Notes under the pieces: model-generated
The model's database searches: none
Seen by the model: only the letters and a program-made list of their open reading frames with translations
What the model was told of the DNA's origin: nothing
Assembly: GCF_000424585.1 (NCBI RefSeq)
Contig: NZ_AUKE01000009.1
Span: 62,001 to 126,000, forward strand
From: Butyrivibrio sp. MC2013
GTDB lineage: Bacteria; Bacillota; Clostridia; Lachnospirales; Lachnospiraceae
Direction of reading: 5' to 3'
DNA length: 64,000 bases
Shown here: piece after piece, positions 53,857-63,726 of the stretch
How the letters are laid out: every line of letters begins with the position of its first letter
Position numbering within the stretch: the stretch's first letter is position 1
Position numbers and translations under genes: made by a program

Positions 53857-54860
53857 AAAACAGGGCATGGGTCACAACTATCTATATAGGACTGATAGCA
53901 GTTACGCTGGCAGTTTTTATCTGGTCTGTTTCTGCAGGCTCTGTAAGCATTCCCTTTACCAAGGTGATGGGACTCTTATTCTCTGGTGGAGAAGAGACTG
54001 AGCATGCCATGATAGTCAGACAGATCAGGCTCCCCAGGGCCCTTATGGCTCTTGTCTCAGGAGGAGCGCTGTCGCTGTCAGGCTATCTTCTTCAGACCTT
54101 CTTTAGAAATCCCATAGCAGGACCCTATATCCTGGGCATATCTTCGGGGGCCAGGATGATGGTAGCCATTGCCATGATAATAGTGCTAGGAGGGGGAGGA
54201 GCCTTTTCTACGCCCCTTATGGTCCTGGTTTCCTTTATAGGCTCCATGATATCCACGGTCTTTATCCTCTTTTTTGCCAGGAGGCTCAGGACCATGTCAG
54301 TGCTGCTGGTAGCGGGTATCATGATCAGTTATATTTGCACGGCTATCACTGATTTTATCATCAATCTGGCAGGTGACAGCTCTGTGGTAAATATGCACGG
54401 CTGGTCTCAAGGCTCCTTTTCTGGGGCATCCATGGGAGAAGTCAGGATAGCTTCTTTTCTCATAATAATAGCTTCGCTGTTGGTTTTTGGCCTTTCCAAA
54501 TCAATATGGGTATACATGAGCGGAGAAGAGTATGCAGCCAGCGTAGGAGTACCTGTGAGGAGCCTGCAGATAGCGGTGGTAGTGCTGTCAGGACTCTTAT
54601 CTGCTACAGTGACTGCCTTTGCAGGTCCTGTTTCCTTTGTGGGAATTGCAGTTCCTTTTCTGGTGAGGCGCCTTATTCCGGGGGCCAGACCCATAGTAAT
54701 GATACCGGCCCTCTTTTTGACAGGGGCAGCCTTTACCATGGCTTCTGACCTGGCGGCAAGGCTCCTGCTTGCACCTTCAGAGCTGTCCCTTTCTACAGTG
54801 ACAGCCTTTGTGGGAGTACCTATTGTGCTGGTGATGTTATCAGGAGGCAGACATGAATAA
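53853..54860 (+). CDS. FecCD/BtuC-type ABC permease
   Basis: 335 residues with ~9-10 transmembrane helices. R-L-P-R-A-L-M-A-L-V-S-G near 62 and the F-x-R-N-P-(I/L)-A-x-P-x-x-L-G-I-S-S-G-A segment near 88 are FecCD hallmarks, and A-F-A-G-P-V-S-F-V-G near 250 contacts the ATPase. The start is TTG, overlapping the TGA of the binding protein; AAGGAGA is 6 bases upstream. The ATPase partner is fused to CbiD in the next gene. Confidence 0.9.
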   Translation: MKNRAWVTTIYIGLIAVTLAVFIWSVSAGSVSIPFTKVMGLLFSGGEETEHAMIVRQIRLPRALMALVSGGALSLSGYLLQTFFRNPIAGPYILGISSGARMMVAIAMIIVLGGGGAFSTPLMVLVSFIGSMISTVFILFFARRLRTMSVLLVAGIMISYICTAITDFIINLAGDSSVVNMHGWSQGSFSGASMGEVRIASFLIIIASLLVFGLSKSIWVYMSGEEYAASVGVPVRSLQIAVVVLSGLLSATVTAFAGPVSFVGIAVPFLVRRLIPGARPIVMIPALFLTGAAFTMASDLAARLLLAPSELSLSTVTAFVGVPIVLVMLSGGRHE

Positions 54861-56931
54861 GGATCGTGATATGGCAGGGGGCTCTTGCCCTGCTCTGGAG
54901 ACCAGGGGATTGTCTGCCGGATATGATGGCAGGGCCATAATAGAAGACATAAATATATCTGCAGCAAAGGGCAGCATAGTATCTCTGATAGGACCAAATG
55001 GTGCAGGCAAGTCTACCCTTATGAAGGCTCTCTCCGGGCAGCTCCCTGCCCTTTTGGGAGAAGTCCTTGTGGGAGGCAGGAGACTGTCTGAAATAAGCGC
55101 AGGAGAAAGAGCCCGCAAGATAGCTGTCATGTATACAGGAAGAGTAAAGAGGGGACCTGTAAGCTGCTTTGATCTGGTAAGCGAGGGAAGATATCCTTAT
55201 ACCGGCTTTTGGGGGAATCTTGGACCCAGTGATAGTAAGCTTGTGGAAGCTGTCATGCAAAAGACAGATACCCTTGTCTACAGAAATAAAGACTTTAATA
55301 AGCTCTCTGACGGGCAAAAGCAGAGAGTCCTGCTGGCAAGAGCTCTGGCCCAGGAACCGGAAATACTGCTCCTGGATGAGCCTGTGAGCTACCTGGACCT
55401 GAAGTATCAGCTTGAGCTCATGGAGCTCATAAGCTCTCTGGCTTGTCAAAAGGAAAATCCCATTACCATCATCATGTCTCTTCATGACATGTCTCTGGTG
55501 AAGAGATACTCTGATCAGGTGATCATGCTAAGAGACGGCCATATCATGAATAAGAGGCCTGATGAACAGGCTCCTGATAATATAGGTCCCCAGCTGATAT
55601 CCGGATTATTTGACGTAGATGAGAGACTTCTGGAAGCCCTGACCGGCCTTGGGGGAGGAGCACAGGATGCAAAAGCTCCTGAGCTTATAGATGAAAGAAA
55701 TAGTGACAGATCCGGGCAGGAGTCTGCTCTTAGAAAGGGCTTTACCACAGGGACCTGCGCAGCTCTTGCCTGCCAGGGAGCGGGGATACTGCTTCTGGAA
55801 GGTATAAGGCCTCATGTCCTGTCTCTGATGACCCCTGCAGGTATCAGGGTAAATGTCAGTCCTGTCTCTGCCGGTTACAATGAAGGCTTTATTGAAGATT
55901 CTATTGAAGATTCTATAAAAGGCTCTATAAAAGGCTCTGTTGAAGGTTCTGTTCAGGATCCTAATGAAGGAAGGAAGAGATCAGCCTATTGCACAATACG
56001 CAAATATGCAGGAGATGACCCCGATGTCACTGATGGGATACATATAAGAGCAGACCTGACGCTCACAGCTGCTGAAGGTATCGTCATTAAAGGCGGAGAG
56101 GGCGTAGGCAGAGTCACAAAGCCGGGTCTTGATCAGCCTGTTGGCGAAGCTGCCATCAATCATGTACCCAGGCAGATGATAAGGGATGTGCTCATGGAAC
56201 TGGCAGATAGATATTCCTATAAAGGGGGCTTTGAAATAGTGATCTCTGCCATAGGAGGAAGTGATATAGCACTAAGGACCATGAACGGAGCCCTGGGCAT
56301 AGTAGGCGGCATATCTATCATAGGGACAAGCGGCATAGTAGAGCCCATGTCTGAAAAGGCCCTTATAGATACCATAAAGATCAGTGTGGATCAGGCTCTT
56401 AGCATGGGAAATGGAGATATGATCCTGACCCCCGGCAATTACGGAGCGGATTATATCAAAAACAGTCCTCTAAATGACCTGGACGTACCTGTGGTACAGA
56501 TGTCCAATTATGTGGGCGAAGCCCTGGATCATACTGCAGGGAAAGGTTCTGCAGGGAGAGTACTCCTTGTGGGACATACAGGTAAGCTTGTGAAGCTGGC
56601 TGCCTCTGTCATGAACACCCATTCTTCTTATGGAGATTCAAGAAGAGAAGTCTTTGTCTGCTACGCTGCCATGGCAGGAGCCGGGCCTGACTGTCTTAGG
56701 GAGCTCTATGAGAGCGTATCCTCGGACAGGTGCATAGATATACTTATACGATATAATATATTAGAGAAGACAAGCGGCCTTATAATGAAGGCTATAGAGG
56801 AAGCTCTAAGTAGAAGAGTCAAAGGCGCATTTGAAACAGGAGCAGTTCTTTTCTCGTCCCATGGCCTTTTTGGTATAACGGATAATGGACGAAAGATACT
56901 GGAAGCTTTTGGGATAAGGGAGATGGATTAA
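54853..56931 (+). CDS. cbiD: ABC transporter ATPase fused to CbiD (cobalt-precorrin-5B C1-methyltransferase)
   Basis: 692 residues. The first ~265 are an ABC ATPase of the FepC/BtuD type: Walker A G-P-N-G-A-G-K-S-T at 47-55, signature L-S-D-G-Q-K-Q at 151-157, Walker B I-L-L-L-D-E-P at 171-177. From ~294 (R-K-G-F-T-T-G-T-C) to the end it is CbiD, which methylates C1 of cobalt-precorrin-5B. The two are joined in one frame with no stop. Within CbiD, residues 343-373 are a run of four-residue repeats. The start overlaps the permease end by 8 bases. The fusion ties uptake to synthesis. Confidence 0.92.
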   Translation: MNKDRDMAGGSCPALETRGLSAGYDGRAIIEDINISAAKGSIVSLIGPNGAGKSTLMKALSGQLPALLGEVLVGGRRLSEISAGERARKIAVMYTGRVKRGPVSCFDLVSEGRYPYTGFWGNLGPSDSKLVEAVMQKTDTLVYRNKDFNKLSDGQKQRVLLARALAQEPEILLLDEPVSYLDLKYQLELMELISSLACQKENPITIIMSLHDMSLVKRYSDQVIMLRDGHIMNKRPDEQAPDNIGPQLISGLFDVDERLLEALTGLGGGAQDAKAPELIDERNSDRSGQESALRKGFTTGTCAALACQGAGILLLEGIRPHVLSLMTPAGIRVNVSPVSAGYNEGFIEDSIEDSIKGSIKGSVEGSVQDPNEGRKRSAYCTIRKYAGDDPDVTDGIHIRADLTLTAAEGIVIKGGEGVGRVTKPGLDQPVGEAAINHVPRQMIRDVLMELADRYSYKGGFEIVISAIGGSDIALRTMNGALGIVGGISIIGTSGIVEPMSEKALIDTIKISVDQALSMGNGDMILTPGNYGADYIKNSPLNDLDVPVVQMSNYVGEALDHTAGKGSAGRVLLVGHTGKLVKLAASVMNTHSSYGDSRREVFVCYAAMAGAGPDCLRELYESVSSDRCIDILIRYNILEKTSGLIMKAIEEALSRRVKGAFETGAVLFSSHGLFGITDNGRKILEAFGIREMD
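55879..55971. repeat. 12-bp tandem repeats inside the CbiD part
   Basis: Seven 12-bp units plus a partial one, encoding N-E-G-F, I-E-D-S twice, I-K-G-S twice, V-E-G-S, V-Q-D-P, N-E-G. Unit pairs at 55891/55903 and 55915/55927 are identical. Unit length keeps the frame, so copy number can change without harm. Confidence 0.9.
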
Positions 56932-58736
56932 TGGTCTATTTTGTTGGTGCAGGACCTGGAGATACAGAGCTGATCACCTTAAAGGGTGTAAAGCTGTTAA
57001 AAGAGGCTGATACTGTGATATATGCAGGGAGCCTTATCAATCATGAGCTCCTACATTATTGCAGGGAGGGTGCAAGACTCATCGACAGCGCCCATCTCTC
57101 CATGGAAGAGATAATAGATATATGCAAAGAGACGGAGCCCGGGATCACAGTAAGGCTTCAGACCGGTGATACAGCCCTCTATTCAGCTATCTCTGAGCAG
57201 ACGGCCCTTCTTGATAAAGAGAATATAAGCTACGAGACAGTGCCCGGAGTATCAAGCTTCCTTGCAGCAGCGGCAGCTCTGGACATTGAATATACACTGC
57301 CCGGTAAGAGCCAGTCCCTGATCATATCAAGGATAGAGGGCAGGACTCCTGTACCTGAGAGGGAGGATATCAGGGTGCTGGCCTCACACGGCTCGTCTAT
57401 GGTGCTCTTTCTCTCTGCGGGCCACACCAGGGAGGTGAGAGACAGGCTCATAGAAGGCGGCTATAGTGAGGATACGCCAGCCTGCATCGTATATCATGCC
57501 AGCTGGCCTGATGAGAAGGTTATCCATTGCAGAGTGGGGAGCCTTCACAGCTCTGCCAAAGAAAACGGCATTACAAAGACTGCCCTTCTTCTCATAGGAG
57601 ATTTCCTGGAGGGCGAGGGAGATAAGAGTCTTCTCTACGATGCCTCTTTTACCACAGGATACAGACAGGGCAGCGTGAAAAGAGAAACTGTAGCCTGCTG
57701 TGCATTTACAGACAGGGGGTATGAACTGGGAAACAGTCTCTATCCTGGTGCCTGCAGCAGGATCAGCAGAAGGGACAATGGGATAAGCCTTGATGAGTGG
57801 ACAAGGGAGCATTTCTATGAAGCGGGAGCCCTTGTATTCATAGGTGCTGTCCAGATAGCTGTGAGGGCCATAGCTCCATATATTCAGACCAAGATCACAG
57901 ATCCTGCTGTCGTAGTGATAGATGAAAGCGGACAATATGTGATCCCCATCCTGTCAGGACATGTGGGCGGCGGAGGGCGCCTGGCCCTGGAACTTGAAGA
58001 GAGGCTTAAGGATCTTGGCTACAATGCATCCTCTGTGATCACAACGGCCAGTGATAACAGGCAGCTCTTTGCAGCAGACAGTTGGGCAGCCTCCATGGGT
58101 ATGAAGATATTAAACCCTGAGGATATAGTAAGACTGCAGTCTGACATATTAAAAGGCAAAGAGATCCGCGTAGGCAGTGACTTTGAGCTTACTTTTCCAA
58201 GCGGAAAGACCGAAATTATCTGTGAGAGGGGCTATGCAAAGGGCCAGGACATGCAGGTTAGGGTGACCGGAAGCGGTGATAGGGACGGACTGATAGTGAT
58301 ACCAAGGGCTGCGACCCTGGGTATAGGCCTTAAGCGGGGCACAAGCTGCCGGCAGATTAGAGAAGCCTTTGAAGCTTTTATAAATGAAAATGGCATATAT
58401 AGCTATGCTATTAATAGTATTGCGTCGATAGATATTAAGAAGGACGAAGAAGGGCTCATAGAATTCGCCGGGGAGCTGGGGCTTAAAATAGAATTTTATT
58501 CTGCCGGGGAGCTGGATGCACTAAGCGGTGATTTTACTGATTCCGATTTTGTAAGAAAGGTAACAGGAACAGGTAATGTCTGCGAAAGGGCGGCTCTTAT
58601 GAGCGTCATCAGGCATGCAGGTGATCAGGATGCAGATACTGATGGTCATGATGAGAGCGCGGGGGGCAGGATCATTTGCAGGAAGTATGCAAGGGATGGC
58701 GTTACGCTGGCTCTTGCAATACCTCAAAAGCTATAA
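56931..58736 (+). CDS. CbiF-CbiG fusion (cobalt-precorrin-4 methyltransferase and cobalt-precorrin-5A hydrolase)
   Basis: 601 residues. The N-terminal ~250 are CbiF/CobM: V-G-A-G-P-G-D at 5-11, Y-A-G-S-L, L-Q-T-G-D and V-P-G-V-S-S-F, adding the C11 methyl group. The rest is CbiG, which opens the ring lactone with loss of acetaldehyde: G-A-V-Q-I-A-V-R near 306, S-G-H-V-G-G near 348 and the C-terminal G-I-G-L-K-R-G-T domain. Start and preceding stop overlap (TAATG). The two functions are consecutive steps, so the fusion makes sense. Confidence 0.92.
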   Translation: MVYFVGAGPGDTELITLKGVKLLKEADTVIYAGSLINHELLHYCREGARLIDSAHLSMEEIIDICKETEPGITVRLQTGDTALYSAISEQTALLDKENISYETVPGVSSFLAAAAALDIEYTLPGKSQSLIISRIEGRTPVPEREDIRVLASHGSSMVLFLSAGHTREVRDRLIEGGYSEDTPACIVYHASWPDEKVIHCRVGSLHSSAKENGITKTALLLIGDFLEGEGDKSLLYDASFTTGYRQGSVKRETVACCAFTDRGYELGNSLYPGACSRISRRDNGISLDEWTREHFYEAGALVFIGAVQIAVRAIAPYIQTKITDPAVVVIDESGQYVIPILSGHVGGGGRLALELEERLKDLGYNASSVITTASDNRQLFAADSWAASMGMKILNPEDIVRLQSDILKGKEIRVGSDFELTFPSGKTEIICERGYAKGQDMQVRVTGSGDRDGLIVIPRAATLGIGLKRGTSCRQIREAFEAFINENGIYSYAINSIASIDIKKDEEGLIEFAGELGLKIEFYSAGELDALSGDFTDSDFVRKVTGTGNVCERAALMSVIRHAGDQDADTDGHDESAGGRIICRKYARDGVTLALAIPQKL

Positions 58737-58801
58737 AGCAGATTGATGCATGATACAGATAGGATATTAGCAGTATTAAACAATAGGCCGGAGTAACCCT
58801 G

Positions 58802-59551
58802 ATGGCAAACTTATATGTTATAGGAATGGGACCGGGCAGCAGAGAGGACATGACTCTCAGAGCCCTGGATGCCCTGAAAAAGTCTGATTTGATCATAGGC
58901 TATACAGCCTATATAGAGTTGTTAAAAAAGAGCCTGGCAGATGATGATATCATCATGTCCAAAGAATACTATTCCACAGGCATGACCAGGGAAACAGACA
59001 GGTGCAGATATGCTCTTGAAAAGGCAGACAGCGGCGTTGTGACAAGTCTTATCTGTTCGGGAGACAGCGGAATCTATGGCATGGCATCGCCTGTACTGGA
59101 ACTGGCTGGGGACTATCCCTCTGCCAGGGTAGAGATAATACCCGGAGTGACAGCGGCATCCTCGGGAAGTGCGCTTACAGGTGCTCCCCTTAGTCACGAC
59201 TTTGCAGTCATATCCTTGTCTGACAGACTTACGCCCTGGGAGCTCATCGAGAAGAGGATAAGGCTCCTTGCAGCAGCAGATATGCCTATAGCTGTATATA
59301 ATCCCAGGTCCAAGGGACGTCCTGATTATCTGGCCAAAATGGCAGATATACTGATGGAAGAGGGTCTTCCCATGGACAGGCCCTGTGCTCTTGCCATTCA
59401 TGTGGGCAGAGAAGGACAAAGGAGCGTCATAACAAGCCTTGGGGAATTAAAGGCGGCAGACGTAGATATGCAGACAGTGGTATTTATTGGATCATCAGCT
59501 ACTTATGTAAGCACTGATAAGCTTATAACACCAAGAGGATACATAAAGTGA
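58802..59551 (+). CDS. cbiH: cobalt-precorrin-3B C17-methyltransferase CbiH
   Basis: 249 residues of the tetrapyrrole methylase fold: V-I-G-M-G-P-G at 5-11, I-C-S-G-D-S-G-I-Y-G near 83, I-P-G-V-T-A-A-S-S near 112 and Y-N-P-R-S-K near 164, all typical of CbiH/CobJ. It methylates C17 and contracts the ring. The next gene overlaps its stop by four bases (GTGA). Confidence 0.93.
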   Translation: MANLYVIGMGPGSREDMTLRALDALKKSDLIIGYTAYIELLKKSLADDDIIMSKEYYSTGMTRETDRCRYALEKADSGVVTSLICSGDSGIYGMASPVLELAGDYPSARVEIIPGVTAASSGSALTGAPLSHDFAVISLSDRLTPWELIEKRIRLLAAADMPIAVYNPRSKGRPDYLAKMADILMEEGLPMDRPCALAIHVGREGQRSVITSLGELKAADVDMQTVVFIGSSATYVSTDKLITPRGYIK

Positions 59552-60288
59552 AGATATTTGTATTTGGCGGTACCACGGAGGGAAGAGAACTGGCAGAAAA
59601 GCTATTGGCTCTGGGGCATGATGTTGCAGTATCGGTGGCTACTGATTATGGCAGGTTCAAGGAAGCGGGCAGCAGGGTAAGGCTCCTGGAGGGGCGCCTT
59701 GACAGCAGCGAGATGGAGGAGATATTAAGAGGCTACGATATATGCGTAGATGCAACCCATCCCTATGCTGCAGAAGCAGGTGAGAATATCAAGGCAGCTT
59801 CAAGCGGAGCAGGGCTGGCCTATATACGCCTTGGAAGGACGATGAGTGCTGTCCCGGATAGTGCCCTGATATTTCAATCGGCAGGGGAAGCTGCTGATTA
59901 TCTGAAAGACAAAAGGGGCCGGATCCTATTGACAACCGGAGCCAAAGAGATAGCAGCTTTTGCTCCTATCAGCCCTGAGCGGCTATTTATCAGGATCCTG
60001 CCCTCGGTGGAATCACTGGAGGCTGCTCTAAAGGCCGGGATCAGACCGTCCAATATCATAGCTATGGAAGGACCCTTTAGCAGTGAATTTAATGAGCTTA
60101 TCCTCAGGGAGAAGGCTATTGACTATATGGTGACCAAAGACGGCGGAAGAGCAGGAGGCTTTCCGGAGAAGGTAAGTGCCTGTGAGAACTGCAAGGTACA
60201 GATGCTCCTCATAGCAAGACCTGCTTGCAGAGAAGGAATGAGCATGGATGAAGTAGTGCAGAGGATCAGTTCCATGGACAGGGGGTAA
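59548..60288 (+). CDS. cbiJ: cobalt-precorrin-6A reductase CbiJ
   Basis: 246 residues. F-G-G-T-T-E-G-R-E-L at 5-14 is the pyridine nucleotide loop of CobK/CbiJ, D-A-T-H-P-Y-A near 70 and T-T-G-A-K-E near 131 are conserved. It reduces the macrocycle with NADPH or NADH. The start is GTG within the GTGA overlap with cbiH. Confidence 0.93.
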   Translation: MKIFVFGGTTEGRELAEKLLALGHDVAVSVATDYGRFKEAGSRVRLLEGRLDSSEMEEILRGYDICVDATHPYAAEAGENIKAASSGAGLAYIRLGRTMSAVPDSALIFQSAGEAADYLKDKRGRILLTTGAKEIAAFAPISPERLFIRILPSVESLEAALKAGIRPSNIIAMEGPFSSEFNELILREKAIDYMVTKDGGRAGGFPEKVSACENCKVQMLLIARPACREGMSMDEVVQRISSMDRG

Positions 60289-60290
60289 AT

Positions 60291-61541
60291 ATGAAGATCA
60301 GGATCTACCTCATAGGATGCGGAAGCGGACTTAATACCTATGTTACAGAGGGTGCGATGCAGATCATCAGGACAGCTGATCTGGTAATCGGATCCTCCAG
60401 ACTCATTGAAGAGATGGGCTCAGAGGTACATGGCAGGATGCTGACCATGATAAGGACCGATGAGATCGCAGAGGAGATAGAGAGCTTTAATAACAGGGAA
60501 TCCAGGGATAAGACGGCTGCCGTACTCTTTTCCGGCGATACAGGATTCTTTTCCGGTGCCACTGCCCTGTCTATACGCCTTGGCAAAAAGAATATCCCCT
60601 TTGAGATAATCCCCGGCATATCCAGTATGCAGATGCTGGCCACCAGGCTAAAAGAGGACTATCACGACTGGAACATAGTCTCCCTTCACGGTAGGACAGA
60701 GTCTGAAGAGGAGCTGAGAAATGCAGTGATCAGAGCTGTTATGACCGGCAAGAAGACCTTCTTTCTCACAGGGGGAAGGGCTGATCCCGGCTCTGTGTGC
60801 AGAGTGCTGGACTACCTGGGGCTGGGAAGGCTGAAGGTCATAGTAGGTGAGAAGCTCTTTAGCGTAAGCGAGAGAGTCACCGAAGGAAGTGCCGGGCAGC
60901 TATCAGGCAGGAGATTTGAAAGTCCTGCCGTCATCATTACAGACAGCGTAGACATAATGCCCTACAGAAGCCAGGGCTTTTTAGATGATGATTTTATAAG
61001 GGGTGATGTGCCCATGACCAAGCAGCTGGTCAGAGCTATGGTCATGTCGGAGCTGGCTGTGTCAGATGGGGATATTGTATGGGATGTTGGAGCAGGTACC
61101 GGCTCTGTATCCATAGAATGTGCGCTGATATCAAGGAATGGCCTGGTATATGCCATTGAAAAGAATAGGGCAGCTGTGGATCTGATAAGGAGAAACAGGG
61201 AAAAATTTGCCTGCTATAATCTTTTGACCGTAGCGGGAGAAGCTCCTGAGGCCTTATCAGGCTTGCCCCGTCCTGACAAGGTATTCATAGGAGGAAGTGG
61301 CGGAAATCTGGAAGCTGTGATTGGTAGTGTCTATAGCGCCAATCCTGATGCAGGGCTGGTGATCACCGCTATTACCATAGAAACCTATGACCTGGCCAGG
61401 AAGATATTAGAGGCCCAGGGAAGGGACTATTCCGTGAGTCAGATATCTGTGACCCAGTCTGACAGGCTGGGCTCCTATCACATCATGAAGGCTGCTAATC
61501 CCATTATGATAATAAGCAGCAGAAATAGAGAAATAAGATAA
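60291..61541 (+). CDS. cbiET: CbiE-CbiT fusion, cobalt-precorrin C5/C15 methyltransferase and decarboxylase
   Basis: 416 residues. The N-terminal ~205 are a CbiE tetrapyrrole methylase (G-C-G-S-G near 9, F-S-G-D-T-G-F-F-S near 80). From ~235 the CbiT domain is a class I SAM methyltransferase: W-D-V-G-A-G-T-G-S-V near 264 and F-I-G-G-S-G-G near 339. Together they correspond to CobL and carry out C5 and C15 methylation with decarboxylation of the C12 acetate. Two bases separate it from cbiJ. Confidence 0.93.
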   Translation: MKIRIYLIGCGSGLNTYVTEGAMQIIRTADLVIGSSRLIEEMGSEVHGRMLTMIRTDEIAEEIESFNNRESRDKTAAVLFSGDTGFFSGATALSIRLGKKNIPFEIIPGISSMQMLATRLKEDYHDWNIVSLHGRTESEEELRNAVIRAVMTGKKTFFLTGGRADPGSVCRVLDYLGLGRLKVIVGEKLFSVSERVTEGSAGQLSGRRFESPAVIITDSVDIMPYRSQGFLDDDFIRGDVPMTKQLVRAMVMSELAVSDGDIVWDVGAGTGSVSIECALISRNGLVYAIEKNRAAVDLIRRNREKFACYNLLTVAGEAPEALSGLPRPDKVFIGGSGGNLEAVIGSVYSANPDAGLVITAITIETYDLARKILEAQGRDYSVSQISVTQSDRLGSYHIMKAANPIMIISSRNREIR

Positions 61542-61613
61542 AGACACTAATAATGAGATCAGCAAAAAACAGATCAGAAATAATAATGATCTGAATAAAA
61601 GGAATGATATAGC

Positions 61614-63086
61614 TTGAATAAAGAAAAGAGCAGGGTCCCGGGCTTTATGATATCCGCTCCGGGTTCGGGATCCGGTAAAACGCTTATAAGTCTTGTGCTG
61701 CTGGGACTGCTAAGGAGAAAGGGGCTAAAGGTCGCTCCCTTTAAGGCTGGCCCTGATTATATAGATCCCATGTATCATAAGGCAGTTACAGGAAGAAGCT
61801 CCTACAATCTGGACACTTATCTGGGAGGGAGCTCTCATACAAAAGCTGTATACAGTAAATATAGCAAAGGCCATGACATAGCCCTTATAGAGGCTGCCAT
61901 GGGCTATTATGACGGGATAGGTGGTAATACTACAAGGGCCAGCGCATATGAACTGGCCTCTCTTCTTGGTGTCCCTGTGATACTGGTTGTCAGCTGCAGG
62001 GGCACAGCTCTTACAGACAGCGCGGTGATCAGGGGGCTCATGGCATTTAGGAAGGATAGCAATATAGCAGGCTTTATCCTTAATAAGTGTAGCTGGGCAC
62101 TCTATGAGCGCATCGCTCCTGTGATGGAGGAGGAATGTGGAATCCCCTGCCTTGGATATATGCCAAGTGACAAGAGAGCAGAGATAGGCACAAGGCACCT
62201 GGGCCTTGTGCAGGCAGGAGAAGTAGATGACATTATTCAGAGGATAGATGCCCTGTGCGATATCGCTATGGATACCATAGATCTGGACAGGATAATAGAT
62301 ATAGTTGCTAAAATGCCTGACCTCCGGAAGGATATAAATGAAGAATACACCGGGGAGGCGGTTTGTGAGTGCGAGGATATTTCGGCATCCGGAAAGGCTT
62401 GCGGATCATATATGCCTCCTGATAGAGACAGAATAAGTGGTCAGCCTCTTATAGCTATAGCAAGGGACAGAGCCTTTACTTTTATATACGACGAGCTCAT
62501 AGACTGCCTTGAAGAAAGAGACGCAAAGTGCGTATTCTTTAGTCCTATTAAAGACAGTGCTCTCCCTGAGGGGACATGCGGCATATATATTCCCGGAGGT
62601 TATCCTGAACTCTATTTAAAAGAACTCTCATCCAATCATTCCATGCTCTCTTCAATAAGAGATGCATTTGGCAGGAAGATAGCCCTGATAGCCGAGTGCG
62701 GTGGATATATGTATCTGTCACGGGGTATCACGGACGAAGAGGGTCATCTATATAAGATGGCAGGATTATTTCCTGAGATCCATTATAGGACGGGAGGCCT
62801 GGTGCGCTTTGGCTATGCCTCTATGAAGGGAGAATGTGACAGTCTTTTATTGAAAAAAGGACAGGAGCTCCATATACACTCTTTTCATCATTATGATATT
62901 AAAGCTATAGACGCTGTGGAAGATAAGGGCGCGTGTATGGAGCTTACCAAGGCAGGCAGGGATATAAGCTGGAGAGAAGGTCATGTGGGAGACTTCTATT
63001 ACGCAGGATACCCCCATCTCTACCTTCCGGGAGCAGAGGGAGCCCTGGACAGATTCCTGGCAGCAGCAGAAAGGAATAGCATTTGA
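61614..63086 (+). CDS. cbiA: cobyrinate a,c-diamide synthase CbiA
   Basis: 490 residues. An N-terminal DTBS-like ATPase domain with G-S-G-S-G-K-T near 17-23 and F-K-A-G-P-D-Y-I-D-P near 43, and a C-terminal class I glutamine amidotransferase domain: Y-I-P-G-G-Y-P-E-L near 324, A-E-C-G-G-Y with the nucleophilic Cys near 362, and S-F-H-H-Y. It amidates the a and c side chains. The start is TTG with AAAGGAA upstream. A 72-bp gap before it is the only sizeable one in this part of the operon. Confidence 0.93.
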   Translation: MNKEKSRVPGFMISAPGSGSGKTLISLVLLGLLRRKGLKVAPFKAGPDYIDPMYHKAVTGRSSYNLDTYLGGSSHTKAVYSKYSKGHDIALIEAAMGYYDGIGGNTTRASAYELASLLGVPVILVVSCRGTALTDSAVIRGLMAFRKDSNIAGFILNKCSWALYERIAPVMEEECGIPCLGYMPSDKRAEIGTRHLGLVQAGEVDDIIQRIDALCDIAMDTIDLDRIIDIVAKMPDLRKDINEEYTGEAVCECEDISASGKACGSYMPPDRDRISGQPLIAIARDRAFTFIYDELIDCLEERDAKCVFFSPIKDSALPEGTCGIYIPGGYPELYLKELSSNHSMLSSIRDAFGRKIALIAECGGYMYLSRGITDEEGHLYKMAGLFPEIHYRTGGLVRFGYASMKGECDSLLLKKGQELHIHSFHHYDIKAIDAVEDKGACMELTKAGRDISWREGHVGDFYYAGYPHLYLPGAEGALDRFLAAAERNSI

Positions 63087-63721
63087 TCATCAAAAATCCA
63101 ATGGAAATAGAAAATAAAAGTATGGAGATCATTAAGGGCGAGCTGGATGAAATGGGCATAAAGCTCCAGCCGGAAGAGGAAAGTTTGGTGCTCAGAGCCA
63201 TACACGCAAGTGCAGATATGGATTATGCCCGTAATCTCATCTTTATAAATGAGCCCGTGAAGGCAGGAGTAGAAGCCATCCTGGCAGGCCGCGCCATTAT
63301 CACTGATACCAATATGGCCCTGTCGGGGATCCACAAAAAGAGCCTGGAGGGGACTGCCAATCCCCTGGTCTGTTATATGGCTGATGAAGAGGTGGCTATA
63401 AAGGCCAGAGAAAAAGGCACCACAAGGGCAGAAGTATCCATGGAGAGGGCATCAGCAGAGTATCCAGGTGGTATATATGCCATAGGAAACGCCCCCACTG
63501 CTCTCTTAAAACTCTGCGAGCTTATAGAAGAAGAGGGCTTTAGGCCTTCGCTTATCATCGGGATACCTGTGGGCTTTGTAAATGTGGTTGAGAGTAAAGA
63601 GAGGCTAAAAAAAGTCTGTGAGATACATGGCCTTCCCTGCATAATAGGCATGGGCAGGAAGGGTGGCAGCACTATAGCGGCAGCTCTTATAAACGCACTG
63701 ATATATAAGATTGGAAGATAA
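63083..63721 (+). CDS. cbiC: precorrin-8X methylmutase CbiC
   Basis: 212 residues. [10 protein letters not shown] near 46 with the catalytic His, D-T-N-M-A-L-S-G near 75, and the C-terminal G-M-G-R-K-G-G-S segment identify CbiC/CobH, which moves the C11 methyl group to C12 to give cobyrinate. The start is TTG overlapping the cbiA stop (TTGA). Genetically coupled to cbiA, whose substrate it makes. Confidence 0.93.
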   Translation: MIIKNPMEIENKSMEIIKGELDEMGIKLQPEEESLVLRAIHASADMDYARNLIFINEPVKAGVEAILAGRAIITDTNMALSGIHKKSLEGTANPLVCYMADEEVAIKAREKGTTRAEVSMERASAEYPGGIYAIGNAPTALLKLCELIEEEGFRPSLIIGIPVGFVNVVESKERLKKVCEIHGLPCIIGMGRKGGSTIAAALINALIYKIGR

Positions 63722-63726
63722 AGTAT

